A stretch of 64,000 nucleotides of DNA from an uncultured Alistipes sp. (GCA_900544265.1 UQUQ01000003.1:62001-126000), one strand, 5' to 3'. Counted from the stretch's first letter, positions 17,670 to 26,818 are shown. Translations and numbers: made by a program. Notes: generated by a model not told the origin, from the letters alone.

Positions 17670-20600
17670 CTATTTGGTCTCGTCGTCGATCTTGGCACGC
17701 TTCGTCATCAGGTCGTAGGCCATGGGCGTAGCGATGAAGATCGTTGCGGCGGTACCCACGACGACACCGACCGTCAGCGCGAAGATGAAGCCGCGGATGG
17801 TCTCGCCGCCGAAGAAGAAGATTGTCAGCAGCGTGACGAGCGTCGTACCCGACGTATTGATCGTGCGCGAGAGCGTCGAGTTGATGGCGTTGTTCACGGT
17901 CTCCTTGAGGTTGCGCTTCGGGTAGAGACCCAGGTACTCGCGGATACGGTCGAAGACCACCACCGTGTCGTTGATGGCGTAACCGATGATCGTCAGGATC
18001 GCGGCGATGAAGGCCTGGTTCACCTCGAGGTTGAAGGGCAGGATGCCGTAGAACATCGAGAAGAGACCGATGATGAAGAGCGCATTGACCGCCAGGGCCA
18101 GTGTGGCGCCCGTGGCCCACTGCCAGCGCTTGAAGCGGAAGGCGATGTAGAGACCGATGGCGATGAGCGAGAAGAGCACCGAGTAGATGGCGTTCCAGGT
18201 CATGTCCTGTGCGATCGAGGGGCCGATCTTGTCAGCCGTCAGGATACCGTTGGCGTCGGTCTGCGTGTTGCGGAACTGCTCGAAGGTGATGTCGTAGGAG
18301 TAGAGCGGCTTCAGGGCATCGTAGAGAATGCGCTCCACGTCGCCCGCGGCCTCGTCCGACGTATCGTCATAGCGGTACTGCGTCACGATGCGCATCTGGT
18401 TCTCGTTGCCATACTGCTTGACCTCGAAGCTGACCAATGCGGCGTCGGCATCGGGCTGCTGTGCGAAGATCTGTGCGAGGTTGTGGCGCACGTCCTCGGC
18501 CGACACGGCCTTGTCGAAGCGCACGACGTAGGCGCGGCCGCCCGTGAACTCGGCGCCGAGGTTCAGACCGCGGACGAAGAACGAGATGCACGACAGGACG
18601 ATCAGCACGGCCGTCACCGCATAGCCGATCTTGCGCAGGCGGATGAAGTCCACGTGCGTGTTGCTGAGGAAGTTCTCCGACCACTTGTGCGAGAAGGAGA
18701 TGTTGCCCCAGCGGTTCACGATCCACTCGATGAGCAGGCGCGTGATGAAGACGGCCGAGAAGAACGAGGTGATGATACCGATGATCAGCGTCGTGGCGAA
18801 GCCCTGTACCGGACCGTTGCCGAAGACGAAGAGGACGATACCGGTGATGATCGTCGTCAGCTGGCCGTCGATGATGGCCGAGTAGGCCTTCGAGAAGCCG
18901 TCCTTGATGGCCAGCGACAGCCCCTTGCCGCCGCGCAGCTCCTCCTTGATGCGCTCGTAGATGATGACGTTGGCATCCACGGCCATACCCATCGTCAGGA
19001 CGATACCGGCGATACCGGGCAGCGTCAGCACGGCGCCAAACGACACGAGCACGCCCATGAGCAGGAAGACGTTGGTTAGCAGGGCCACGTCGGCCATCCA
19101 GCCGGCCGTCTTGTAGAAGAGGCCCATGTAGAGCAGTACGAGGATGAAGGCGATCACGAACGAGAGCATGCCCGCATTGATCGACTCCTGACCCAGCGAG
19201 GGACCGACGACCGTATCCTGGATGATCTTGGCCGGAGCGGGCACCTTACCCGACGAGAGGACGTTGGCAAGGTCCTTGGCCTCCTGGATGGTGAAGCTGC
19301 CCGAGATGGTCGAGATGCCGCCGTCGATCTTCGTCCGCAGCACAGGGGCCGAATAGACGTAGCCGTCGAGGACGATGGCCACGCACTTGCCGACGTTCTC
19401 GCCCGTCAGGCGCGACCACTCCTGGGCGCCCTCGGCGTTCATGTGCATCTCCACCTCGGCCTCGGCGCCGCGCTGTGCATAGCGCTCGACGGCCTCCGTG
19501 ACGACGCTGCCGTCCAGCGGCGCCTTGCCGTCGGGCGTGGTGACACGCAAAGCATAGAGGTAGTAGCGGCCGCCGATGTTGTCGTCACCCTTGACGCCCC
19601 ACCGGAAGATGACGTCCGCAGGGAAGAGGTTGCGCACGGCGGGATCGGCCAGGTAGGCGTTCACCGCCGCGATGTCGGCCTTGAATGCCGCACCGATGGC
19701 GCCGCCGCAGGCATAGTAGGGATCGAGCACGGCAAAGAAGGGGTTGCGCTCGCGGTCGTAACGCTGCATCTGGGCGGCGTCGGTCATCTCCGTCGTGTCG
19801 CTGCCGACCTCGGCGAGCAGCTCCTCACCGGCAGCGGCGGGAGCCGTTGCGGCAGCCTCGGCGGCGGGAGCCGTCTGCTCCTCAACGGCGGCAGCGGCCT
19901 GCTCCTCGACGCGGCCGCGGAGCAGGTTGTCGACCTGGCTCAGCACGGGCAGCAGCTCGCGGGCGTCGTAGCAGAGCCAGAACTCCAGCGAGGCGGTACC
20001 CTGCAGCAGGTCGCGCACGCGCTGCGGCTCCTTCACGCCCGGCAGCTCGACCAGGATGCGGTGCGAGTTGGGCAGACGCATGATGTTGGGCTGCGTGACT
20101 CCGAAGTGGTCGATACGGCTGCGCAGCACGTTGAACGATGCGGCGATGGCCGCCTCGGTCTCGCGCTTGAGGACCTTCTCGACGTCGGCATCCGAGCTTT
20201 CGAGCGTGATGTCGCTGCGGTCGGGGCTCACGAAGATCTCGGCGATGGGACGACCGCCCGACAGCCGCTCGTAGGCCTTCACGAAGTCGCCGATGTAGTC
20301 GTTCGAGGTACCGGCCTTGAGCGCGGCGTTCGCCTCGGCGATGGCCTCGATGAAGGTCGGATCGTTCTGGCTGTCACCGGCAAGCGCCTTGACCACATCC
20401 TCGACCTGCACCTCCAGCATGACGTTCATGCCGCCCTTGAGGTCCAGACCCAGGTTGAGCTCCTTCTCCTTGCACTCCTTGTAGGTGAACTTCTTGAATC
20501 CGAGGTTGAAGACCTGCAGATTCTGCACCGAGTCGAGGTAGTGCTGTTCGGCCGTGGAGCGCTCCTCGAGCGGGAACTGCTCGGCGTACTCGGCCGCCTT

Positions 20601-20699
20601 CTTCTCGACGCTTCTCGTCTTGAACGTGAACGAGAGCTGGTACACGCACGCCAGCGCCAGCAGCACCGCGACGAGTTTGATAAAACCTTTACTTTGCAT
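17670..20699 (-). CDS. secDF: Fused protein translocase subunits SecD-SecF
   Basis: SecDF uses the proton motive force to pull translocating proteins out of SecYEG on the periplasmic side. The 1009-residue protein is a SecD-SecF fusion, as usual in Bacteroidetes. SecD features include LGLDLKGGMNVMLEV, LVELPGVKEPQRVRDLL and the helix bundle with GIAGIVLTMGMAVDANVIIYERIKEEL. The SecF half starts near residue 660 with NLGAEFTGGRAYVVRFD and contains the conserved TIIGYAINDTVVVFDRIRE. An Ala/Glu/Pro-rich insertion (about 265-300) sits in the first periplasmic domain. It is a monocistronic unit with its own promoter box and terminator. Confidence 0.97.
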   Translation of the reverse strand: MQSKGFIKLVAVLLALACVYQLSFTFKTRSVEKKAAEYAEQFPLEERSTAEQHYLDSVQNLQVFNLGFKKFTYKECKEKELNLGLDLKGGMNVMLEVQVEDVVKALAGDSQNDPTFIEAIAEANAALKAGTSNDYIGDFVKAYERLSGGRPIAEIFVSPDRSDITLESSDADVEKVLKRETEAAIAASFNVLRSRIDHFGVTQPNIMRLPNSHRILVELPGVKEPQRVRDLLQGTASLEFWLCYDARELLPVLSQVDNLLRGRVEEQAAAAVEEQTAPAAEAAATAPAAAGEELLAEVGSDTTEMTDAAQMQRYDRERNPFFAVLDPYYACGGAIGAAFKADIAAVNAYLADPAVRNLFPADVIFRWGVKGDDNIGGRYYLYALRVTTPDGKAPLDGSVVTEAVERYAQRGAEAEVEMHMNAEGAQEWSRLTGENVGKCVAIVLDGYVYSAPVLRTKIDGGISTISGSFTIQEAKDLANVLSSGKVPAPAKIIQDTVVGPSLGQESINAGMLSFVIAFILVLLYMGLFYKTAGWMADVALLTNVFLLMGVLVSFGAVLTLPGIAGIVLTMGMAVDANVIIYERIKEELRGGKGLSLAIKDGFSKAYSAIIDGQLTTIITGIVLFVFGNGPVQGFATTLIIGIITSFFSAVFITRLLIEWIVNRWGNISFSHKWSENFLSNTHVDFIRLRKIGYAVTAVLIVLSCISFFVRGLNLGAEFTGGRAYVVRFDKAVSAEDVRHNLAQIFAQQPDADAALVSFEVKQYGNENQMRIVTQYRYDDTSDEAAGDVERILYDALKPLYSYDITFEQFRNTQTDANGILTADKIGPSIAQDMTWNAIYSVLFSLIAIGLYIAFRFKRWQWATGATLALAVNALFIIGLFSMFYGILPFNLEVNQAFIAAILTIIGYAINDTVVVFDRIREYLGLYPKRNLKETVNNAINSTLSRTINTSGTTLVTLLTIFFFGGETIRGFIFALTVGVVVGTAATIFIATPMAYDLMTKRAKIDDETK

Positions 20700-20759
20700 T
20701 GGAATGATAAAAATTTGTTATTGTTTGTTTGATTTATCGTCCTTGCGCACAATAGCACG

Positions 20760-20767
20760 CAAAGATA
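20760..20767 (-). promoter_or_regulatory. -7 box upstream of secDF
   Basis: TATCTTTG on the - strand, about 60 nt before the start codon. No convincing -33 element was found at 19-21 nt. Confidence 0.55.
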
Positions 20768-20831
20768 GAAAAAAAGAATCAAATTTCGGAATATCGCTGT
20801 CAAGAATTGCGCGCGAACGACAAAAAAACCG

Positions 20832-20839
20832 TATTTTTG
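20832..20839 (+). promoter_or_regulatory. -7 box immediately before the EamA transporter gene
   Basis: TATTTTTG ends 7 nt before the ATG at 20847. The predicted transcript would have almost no leader. Confidence 0.5.
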
Positions 20840-20846
20840 GGGCCGC

Positions 20847-21902
20847 ATGCTGCGATCGGGCCCATACGGATACCACCTGGCCGCGCTCTTCTGCGTGACG
20901 GTGTGGGGCGCGACCTTCGTTTCGACGAAGGTCCTCATCGCGCACGGCCTCGCCCCGGCCGAGATCTTCCTGCTGCGCTTCGCGATGGCCTACCTCGGCC
21001 TGCTGCCCTTCACGCTCCGCCGCAGAACGGCCGGCAGCAGCGCCGCGGGACAGGAAAAGGCCGCCGCGGGACGGGAAAAGGATGCCGCAGGGCGGGAAAA
21101 GGCCGCCGCGGGGCGGGAAAAGGGCGCCGGGAACGACACGGGCAGTCCGGCCCGGCGCGGCCTCGTCGACCGGCTGCGCGGAGTACGGCTGCGCAGGGCC
21201 CGGCTGCGCGACGAGCTGCTGCTCGCGGCGGCGGGGCTGACGGGCGGATCGTTCTACTTCCTCACGGAGAACATCGCGCTGGAGTATGCCCCGGCGTCGA
21301 ACGTCTCGCTGATCGTCTGCACGGCGCCCGTCTGGACGGCCCTGCTCCTGAGCCTCGTCTACCGCAACGAACGCATGACGCGGCGGCAGACCGCGGGCTG
21401 CGCGCTGGCCTTCGTCGGGGTGGTGCTCGTCGTACTCAACGGCCGCTTCGTGCTGCACCTCTCGCCGCGGGGCGACCTGCTGGCCCTCTCGGCGGCGCTG
21501 CTGTGGATGCTCTACTCGCTCGTAATCAAACGGCTGGGTGACCGTCTGCCGGTGGCATACGTCACGCGCAAAGTCTTCTTCTACGGCATCGTGACCATCC
21601 TGCCGTGGTTCGCATGGGAACCCTTCGACCTTCCGGCCGCAACGCTCCGCCACCCGGCCGTATGGGGCAACCTGCTCTTCCTGGGTGTCGTGGCCTCGCT
21701 GCTCTGCTACGTGCTGTGGAACGCCGCCATGACCCGTCTCGGGGCGGTGCGCACGACCAACTACATCTACCTCAACCCGCTGGTGACGATGCTCACCGCC
21801 GCCCTCGTCATCGACGAGCGCATCACCCCGGCGGCCCTCTGCGGTGCGGCGCTGATCCTCTCGGGCATGTGGCTCGCCGAGCGGAGCCGCGGCGGGAAAT
21901 AA
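20847..21902 (+). CDS. EamA-type drug/metabolite transporter with repeat-bearing loop
   Basis: This 351-residue protein has about ten predicted membrane helices in two EamA repeats (YHLAALFCVTVWGATFVS at the start, LCYVLWNAAMTRLGAVRTTNY in the second half). The family exports amino acids or other metabolites, and the substrate here is unknown. Between helices 2 and 3 lies an unusual hydrophilic insertion of about 55 residues with four 7-residue repeats (AAAGREK type) and a basic stretch. This loop is short in ordinary family members. The start is set by the typical N-terminal helix. Confidence 0.88.
   Translation: MLRSGPYGYHLAALFCVTVWGATFVSTKVLIAHGLAPAEIFLLRFAMAYLGLLPFTLRRRTAGSSAAGQEKAAAGREKDAAGREKAAAGREKGAGNDTGSPARRGLVDRLRGVRLRRARLRDELLLAAAGLTGGSFYFLTENIALEYAPASNVSLIVCTAPVWTALLLSLVYRNERMTRRQTAGCALAFVGVVLVVLNGRFVLHLSPRGDLLALSAALLWMLYSLVIKRLGDRLPVAYVTRKVFFYGIVTILPWFAWEPFDLPAATLRHPAVWGNLLFLGVVASLLCYVLWNAAMTRLGAVRTTNYIYLNPLVTMLTAALVIDERITPAALCGAALILSGMWLAERSRGGK
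21042..21125 (+). repeat. Four 21-bp in-frame repeats in EamA transporter loop
   Basis: Four adjacent 21-bp units (gccgcgggacgggaaaag plus a variable codon) encode the seven-residue AAAGREK-like repeat. Each is a clean multiple of three. Confidence 0.93.
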
Positions 21903-21966
21903 CGCGCCCCGATGCCGCCTTTGCGCGGAAGAGGCCGGAAAGGGTTCCGGTTTCGCGATTTTTTCC

Positions 21967-21974
21967 TATCTTTG
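21967..21974 (+). promoter_or_regulatory. -7 box of the fucosidase gene
   Basis: TATCTTTG lies 21 nt before the chosen start at 21996. It rules out the upstream in-frame ATG at 21912. Confidence 0.6.
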
Positions 21975-21995
21975 GGGAAACATCCCGAACAATCC

Positions 21996-23300
21996 ATGAA
22001 AAAACTCATCCTGCTCTGCTGTGCCGCACTCCTCGCAGTGTCGGCTCCGGCACAGACGGGCTATGTGCCCGCTCCCGAGAACCTCGCCGCCCGCGCCCGG
22101 TTCGCCGACGACCGCTTCGGCATCTTCATCCACTGGGGGCTCTACGCCCTGATGGGTCAGGGCGAGTGGGTGATGACCAATCTCGACATCAACTACCGCG
22201 AATACGAGAAGCTCGCCGGAGCCTTCTACCCCGCCGCCTTCGACGCCGCGGCGTGGGTCACGGCCTTCCGCGAGGCCGGAGCGCGCTACGTCTGCTTCAC
22301 GACGCGCCACCACGACGGCTTCTCGATGTTCCGCACGGCGCAATCGCCCTACAACGTCGTCGAGGCCACGCCCTTCGCCCGCGACATCGTGCGCGAGCTG
22401 GCCGAAGAGTGCCACCGGCAGGGGCTGCGCGTGCACTTCTACTACTCGCTCATCGACTGGTGGCGCGAGGATGCCCCGCGCGGCCGCACGGGGCTCGGCA
22501 CGGGACGCCCGGCCGAGCGGGAGGATGCCGACGCCTACTTCGACTTCATGAAGGCCCAGCTCACGGAGCTGCTCACGCAGTACGGCCCGGTCGGGGCGAT
22601 CTGGTTCGACGGCGTGTGGGATCAGGACCAGCATCCGGACTTCGACTGGCGGCTCGACGAGCTTTACGGTCTGATCCACCGTCTGCAGCCCGCCTGTCTG
22701 GTGGTCAACAACCACCACCTTGCCCCCTTCGAGGGCGAGGACGTGCAGACCTTCGAGCGCGACCTGCCTGGCGAGAATACCGCCGGGCTCTCGGGACAGG
22801 CCGTCAGCCGCCTGCCGCTCGAGACGTGCCAGACGATGAACGGTTCGTGGGGCTACCGCATCACCGACCGCAACTACAAGTCGACCGACGAACTGATCCG
22901 CTACCTCGCGGGGGCCGCAGGGCGCGGCGGCAACCTGCTGCTCAACGTCGGACCGCAGCCCGACGGCCGGCTGCCCGAGGAGGCGACTAAGCGGCTCGCG
23001 GGCATCGGCGAGTGGCTGCACACCTGCGGTGAGACGATCTACGGCACCGACGCCGGGCCCGTCGCCCCGCGCAACTGGGGCGTCACGACGCGCCGCGGCG
23101 ACAAAATCTACCTGCACATCCTCGACTGGGAGGACGAAGAGCTGTTCGTGCCGATCCGCGACGAGCGCATCCGCCGCGCCGTGCGGTTCGCCGACGGGGA
23201 GAAGCTCGCCTTCCGGCAGGATGCGCACGGGGTGACGGTCGTGCTGGGCAGCCGGCCGCAGGGCCCCGACTGCATCGTCGAGCTGACCGTCGGCCAGTAA
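21996..23300 (+). CDS. GH29 alpha-L-fucosidase, exported
   Basis: This 434-residue glycoside hydrolase removes terminal alpha-L-fucose, in gut bacteria typically from mucin or milk glycans (family knowledge). It has a signal peptide (MKKLILLCCAALLAVSAPAQ). The GH29 N-terminal His motif FIHWGLY (His46), RHHDGF (104-109) and the nucleophile segment AIWFDG (Asp205) follow. The start at 21996 is chosen because the longer frame would begin upstream of the promoter. No SusC/SusD pair lies nearby, so it is not part of a polysaccharide utilisation locus in this window. Confidence 0.93.
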   Translation: MKKLILLCCAALLAVSAPAQTGYVPAPENLAARARFADDRFGIFIHWGLYALMGQGEWVMTNLDINYREYEKLAGAFYPAAFDAAAWVTAFREAGARYVCFTTRHHDGFSMFRTAQSPYNVVEATPFARDIVRELAEECHRQGLRVHFYYSLIDWWREDAPRGRTGLGTGRPAEREDADAYFDFMKAQLTELLTQYGPVGAIWFDGVWDQDQHPDFDWRLDELYGLIHRLQPACLVVNNHHLAPFEGEDVQTFERDLPGENTAGLSGQAVSRLPLETCQTMNGSWGYRITDRNYKSTDELIRYLAGAAGRGGNLLLNVGPQPDGRLPEEATKRLAGIGEWLHTCGETIYGTDAGPVAPRNWGVTTRRGDKIYLHILDWEDEELFVPIRDERIRRAVRFADGEKLAFRQDAHGVTVVLGSRPQGPDCIVELTVGQ

Positions 23301-23515
23301 GGGCGCACCAGCCGGGAGCCCGGCGGGAGGTCTGGCAGCCGGCGGACAGACTGGCAGCATCAGAGCGGCCGGACAACAAGCCCTTCCGGAGGGTCACGGC
23401 CGACTGACAGCCGGGCAGCCGGGGAGTCAGACAACGGGCCCTTCGGACCGCCGGGAAACAAAGTGGTCAGGCAATCGCCAACCGGAGAGCGGACAGACCG
23501 GACAGCCGCGCACAC
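23301..23515 (+). repeat. GC-rich degenerate repeats in the fucosidase 3' region
   Basis: No gene. The stretch is built from loosely repeated words such as gccggacaaca, gcagccgg and ggacagac. It lies between the fucosidase stop and a strong hairpin terminator. Confidence 0.55.
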
Positions 23516-23550
23516 AAAAAGGGGCATCCGTCGAAGCGGATGCCCCTTTT
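23516..23550. terminator. Bidirectional terminator between fucosidase and SMR genes
   Basis: The arms aaaaggggcatccg and cggatgcccctttt form a perfect 14-bp stem with A/T flanks on both sides. It can serve both convergent genes. Confidence 0.85.
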
Positions 23551-23575
23551 GTCTTTTTGCCGATGTGCCGGCCGG

Positions 23576-23896
23576 TCAATGGACCATCTTCAGCCCCACG
23601 ATACCGATCAGGACCAGCGACAGGAAAAAGAGCCGCCAGACGGTCACCGCATCGTGGAAAAAGAGGATGCCGATCAGCACCGTGCCGATGCCGCCGATCC
23701 CCGTCCAGACCAGGTAGGCCGTACCCATCGGGATGTCGCGCTGCGCCAGGTAGAGCAGCCAGCCGCTCAAGGCCATCGAGACGACGGCGAGCGACAGATA
23801 GAGCAGGTGAAAGCGCGGGGACTCGCCCGCCAGTTTGAAGCCCAGCGGCCACCCCATCTCGAAGAGTCCCGCCAGCAGCAGATAAAACCAGGCCAT
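23576..23896 (-). CDS. Small multidrug resistance family exporter, Gdx/SugE-like
   Basis: This 106-residue protein has four membrane helices. The helix-1 motif WFYLLLAGLFEMGWPLGFKL contains the conserved Glu, and GTAYLVWTGIGGIGTVLIG is the SMR signature. The helix-1 GWP pattern points to the guanidinium-exporting Gdx branch more than to EmrE-type drug pumps. That subfamily call is inference. SMR proteins work as antiparallel dimers, and no second SMR gene is adjacent. The -7 box predicts a leader of about 75 nt with a 7-bp hairpin. Confidence 0.85.
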   Translation of the reverse strand: MAWFYLLLAGLFEMGWPLGFKLAGESPRFHLLYLSLAVVSMALSGWLLYLAQRDIPMGTAYLVWTGIGGIGTVLIGILFFHDAVTVWRLFFLSLVLIGIVGLKMVH

Positions 23897-23977
23897 CTCT
23901 TTGTCCGTAAATATCCGTCACATGCCGGTTTTTTGGTGGCTGCCATCCCGACGACAGCCCGCATCCGGCACCGGGTG

Positions 23978-23985
23978 CAAAGATA
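23978..23985 (-). promoter_or_regulatory. -7 box upstream of the SMR exporter gene
   Basis: TATCTTTG on the - strand, about 80 nt before the start. The leader can form a ggctgtc/ggcagcc hairpin. Confidence 0.5.
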
Positions 23986-24030
23986 GCAAACCGAAGCCGG
24001 CCGCGATGCACCCGCAGCGGAAAAAACACA

Positions 24031-24065
24031 AAAAAAGGGACGCGACCCTTTTGGGATCGCGCCCC
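24031..24065 (-). terminator. Intrinsic terminator after dnaK
   Basis: On the - strand the arms ggggcgcgatccc and gggtcgcgtccc enclose a five-base loop and are followed by a T run. It lies about 60 nt after the dnaK stop. Confidence 0.8.
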
Positions 24066-24125
24066 TTGCCCTCTCCCGGACGGGAGGGATGATCCGATCA
24101 CCCCTGCCGCCCAGCCGTTTCGGGA

Positions 24126-26039
24126 TTATTTTACCTCCTCGAACTCGACGTCCTCGGGCTGGCCGGAGTTGCCGTTCGAGCTGCCGGCGTTGCTCTGCGA
24201 CTGCTGCTGGCTCTGCTGGCCTGCGGCGCCCTGAGCCTGCTGCTGTGCGTAGATATCCTGTGAAGCAGCCTGCCATGCGGCGTTCAGTTCGGCCATGGCC
24301 GTGTCGATGGCAGCCACGTCGGCGTTCTTGTGCGCCTCCTTCAGTTTGCCCAGAGCCGACTCGATAGCCGCCTTCTTGTCTGCGGGCAGCTTGTCGCCGT
24401 ACTCCTTGAGCTGCTTCTCCGTGGTGAAGATGTTCGAGTCGGCGGCGTTGATCTTGTCGATACGCTCCTTCTCGGCCTTGTCCTTCGCCTCGTTGGCCTT
24501 CGCCTCGTCACGCATGCGCTGGATCTCCTGCTCGGTCAGACCCGACGATGCCTCGATGCGGATCTTCTGCTCCTTGCCCGTGCCCTTGTCCTTGGCCGAT
24601 ACGTTCAGGATACCGTTGGCATCGATATCGAACGTGACCTCGATCTGCGGCACGCCACGCGGTGCGGCCGGAATGCCGTCGAGGTGGAAGCGGCCGATCG
24701 ACTTGTTGTCGCGGGCCAGCGGACGCTCACCCTGACAGACGTTGATCTCTACCGAAGGCTGGTTGTCGGCCGCCGTCGAGAAGACCTCCGACTTGCGGGT
24801 CGGGATCGTCGTGTTGGCGTCGATGAGCTTCGTCATCACACCGCCCAGGGTCTCGATACCGAGCGACAGCGGCGTCACGTCAAGCAGCAGCACGTCCTTC
24901 ACTTCGCCCGTCAGCACACCGCCCTGGATGGCTGCGCCGATGGCTACGACCTCGTCGGGGTTGACCGACTTGTTCGGGGTCTTGCCGAAGAACTCCTCGA
25001 CGATCTTCTGGATGGCCGGGATACGTGTCGAACCGCCCACGAGGATCACTTCGTTGATCTGCGAAGCCTCCAGACCGGCATCACGCAGCGCCAGCTTGCA
25101 GGGCTCGATCGTCTTGCGGATCAGATGGTCGCACAGCTGCTCGAACTTGGCACGCGTAAGCGTCATGACGAGGTGCTGCGGAATACCGTTCACCGGCATG
25201 ATGTACGGCAGGTTGATCTCCGTGGTCGTCGAGGACGACAGTTCGATCTTGGCCTTCTCGGCGGCCTCCTTCAGACGCTGCAGCGCCATCGGGTCCTGAC
25301 GCAGGTCAATCCCGTGCTCGGCCTTGAACGATTCGGCCATGTAGTCGATCAGCACGTGGTCGAAGTCATCACCGCCCAGGTGCGTATCGCCGTTGGTCGA
25401 CTTTACCTCGAAGACACCGTCGCCCAGCTCCAGGATGGAGATATCGAACGTACCGCCACCGAGGTCGTATACGGCGATCTTCATGTCGTTCGCCTTCTTG
25501 TCCAGACCGTAGGCCAGCGCAGCGGCCGTAGGCTCGTTGATGATACGGCGAACCTTCAGACCGGCGATTTCGCCCGCCTCCTTCGTAGCCTGACGCTGCG
25601 AGTCGGAGAAGTAGGCAGGAACCGTGATGACGGCCTCCGTCACCTCCTGACCCAGATAGTCCTCGGCGGTCTTCTTCATCTTCTGGAGAATGATGGCCGA
25701 GATCTCCTGCGGCGTGTACTGACGTCCGTCGATGTCCACACGCGGGGTGTTGTTGTCGCCCTTGACGATCTGATACGGTGCGCGGGCGATGTCGGCGGTT
25801 ACCTGATCGTAACGCTCACCCATGAAACGCTTGATCGAGAAGACCGTGCGCTTGGGGTTCGTGATGGCCTGACGCTTGGCCGGATCACCGACCTTGCGTT
25901 CGCCGTCGTTCGTGAATGCCACGACCGAAGGGGTCGTGCGGTGTCCCTCGGAGTTGGGGATCACTACGGGCTCGTTGCCCTCCATCACTGCCACGCAGGA
26001 GTTCGTAGTTCCTAAGTCGATACCAATAATCTTTGCCAT
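24126..26039 (-). CDS. dnaK: Chaperone DnaK (Hsp70)
   Basis: This ATP-dependent chaperone has a standard length of 637 residues. It shows the [17 protein letters not shown] nucleotide-binding start, the [14 protein letters not shown] motif and the substrate-binding domain with [18 protein letters not shown] Gln/Ala/Gly/Ser-rich lid tail ends in EDVEFEEVK, the usual bacterial EEVD-like end. The start at 26039 is chosen because the open frame further upstream runs through the repeat region. No dnaJ or grpE lies beside it. The promoter and operator cluster at 26113-26214 lie upstream. Confidence 0.98.
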   Translation of the reverse strand: MAKIIGIDLGTTNSCVAVMEGNEPVVIPNSEGHRTTPSVVAFTNDGERKVGDPAKRQAITNPKRTVFSIKRFMGERYDQVTADIARAPYQIVKGDNNTPRVDIDGRQYTPQEISAIILQKMKKTAEDYLGQEVTEAVITVPAYFSDSQRQATKEAGEIAGLKVRRIINEPTAAALAYGLDKKANDMKIAVYDLGGGTFDISILELGDGVFEVKSTNGDTHLGGDDFDHVLIDYMAESFKAEHGIDLRQDPMALQRLKEAAEKAKIELSSSTTTEINLPYIMPVNGIPQHLVMTLTRAKFEQLCDHLIRKTIEPCKLALRDAGLEASQINEVILVGGSTRIPAIQKIVEEFFGKTPNKSVNPDEVVAIGAAIQGGVLTGEVKDVLLLDVTPLSLGIETLGGVMTKLIDANTTIPTRKSEVFSTAADNQPSVEINVCQGERPLARDNKSIGRFHLDGIPAAPRGVPQIEVTFDIDANGILNVSAKDKGTGKEQKIRIEASSGLTEQEIQRMRDEAKANEAKDKAEKERIDKINAADSNIFTTEKQLKEYGDKLPADKKAAIESALGKLKEAHKNADVAAIDTAMAELNAAWQAASQDIYAQQQAQGAAGQQSQQQSQSNAGSSNGNSGQPEDVEFEEVK

Positions 26040-26112
26040 AGTGCTATTTGTTTTTAATTGTTTGTTTTCATTTTTCCCGCCGGCTCCTTGACCGGCGACG
26101 CCATAAAACAAA

Positions 26113-26145
26113 CAAAGGTCGTACCAATCGGCGATCTCTGCCAAA
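26113..26145 (-). promoter_or_regulatory. Candidate dnaK promoter
   Basis: On the - strand TTTG (26142-26145), 21 nt, then GACCTTTG (26113-26120), one mismatch from TAnnTTTG. The -33 element lies inside the palindrome at 26138-26152. Confidence 0.55.
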
Positions 26146-26214
26146 TTGTCAGCAGAATGGCAGGATCGCGGCGCGGCACGGCAGATTGGCATTTCGCGAC
26201 CGGGCATTTTGGCA
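26138..26214 (-). promoter_or_regulatory. Candidate heat-shock operator cluster upstream of dnaK
   Basis: A 15-bp near-palindrome CTGCCAAATTGTCAG (pattern CTGnCAAnTTGnCAG) occupies 26138-26152. Three - strand copies of TGCCAnnnTGCy lie at 26151-26162, 26180-26191 and 26203-26214. The cluster covers and precedes the promoter, as expected for a repressor or alternative activator site. The regulator is unknown. Confidence 0.5.
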
Positions 26215-26763
26215 GAAAGAGGGCCATCCGGCGGCGCGGAGGAGGTGCGGGCGGAGGAGGAGATGCACCGGCCGCTGGCACGGGGCGGGTCAGCGGAACG
26301 GCGGAGGAGGTGCGGGCGGAGGAGGAGCGGGCGGAGGAGGAGCACCGGCCGTTGGCACGGGGGCCGGTCGGCGACGCGGGTGTACCGGCGGCGACGCGGG
26401 TGTACCGGCGGCGACGCGGGTGTACCGGCGGCGAAAAGGAGGGGCGGCAGCAGAAAGGGGAAAACTCCGGCCGATGGCACGGGGCCGGCCGACAGGGCGG
26501 CAGAGGAGGAGCTCCGGCTGCGAGCGCAAGGCGGGTCGGCGGAACGTCAGAGGAGGTGCACCGGCCGTTGGCACGGGGGCCGGTCGACAGGGCGACAGAG
26601 GAGGAACACCGGCCGCTGGCACAAGGCGGGTCGGCGGAACAGCAGAGGAGGTGCGGGCGGCAGAGGAGGAGTTCCGGCTGCGAGCGCAAGGCGGGTCAGC
26701 GGAACGGCGGAGAAGGTGCGGACGGAGGAGGAGCACCGGCCGATGGCACGCCGGGCAGCGGCA
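26215..26763. repeat. Module-shuffled GC-rich repeat region upstream of dnaK
   Basis: No gene is credible here, although several Gly/Arg/Ala-rich frames stay open. The sequence alternates between a few modules: gcggaggaggtgc-like, accggccgttggcacggg-like, and gcgggtcggcggaac-like. Each recurs several times with small changes. A perfect triplicate of a 20-bp unit lies at 26371-26430. The region separates the terminator of the 81-residue protein gene from the dnaK operators. Confidence 0.75.
26371..26430. repeat. Three perfect 20-bp tandem copies
   Basis: The unit gcgacgcgggtgtaccggcg is repeated three times without a mismatch and a partial fourth copy begins at 26431. Confidence 0.95.
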
Positions 26764-26791
26764 CAAAAAAAGGCCTGCGCTGCCGCAGGCC
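26764..26791 (-). terminator. Intrinsic terminator of the 81-residue protein gene
   Basis: On the - strand gggcctgcg and cgcaggcct pair around a short loop and a run of seven T follows. It lies 28 nt after the stop. Confidence 0.85.
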
Positions 26792-26818
26792 CGTATCCGG
26801 AGGTCCGGACTACATATA

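Noticed and set aside
23900-23980. Guanidine riboswitch before the SMR exporter gene
   Set aside because: Leader too short for guanidine-I and lacks the paired ACGR loops of guanidine-II.
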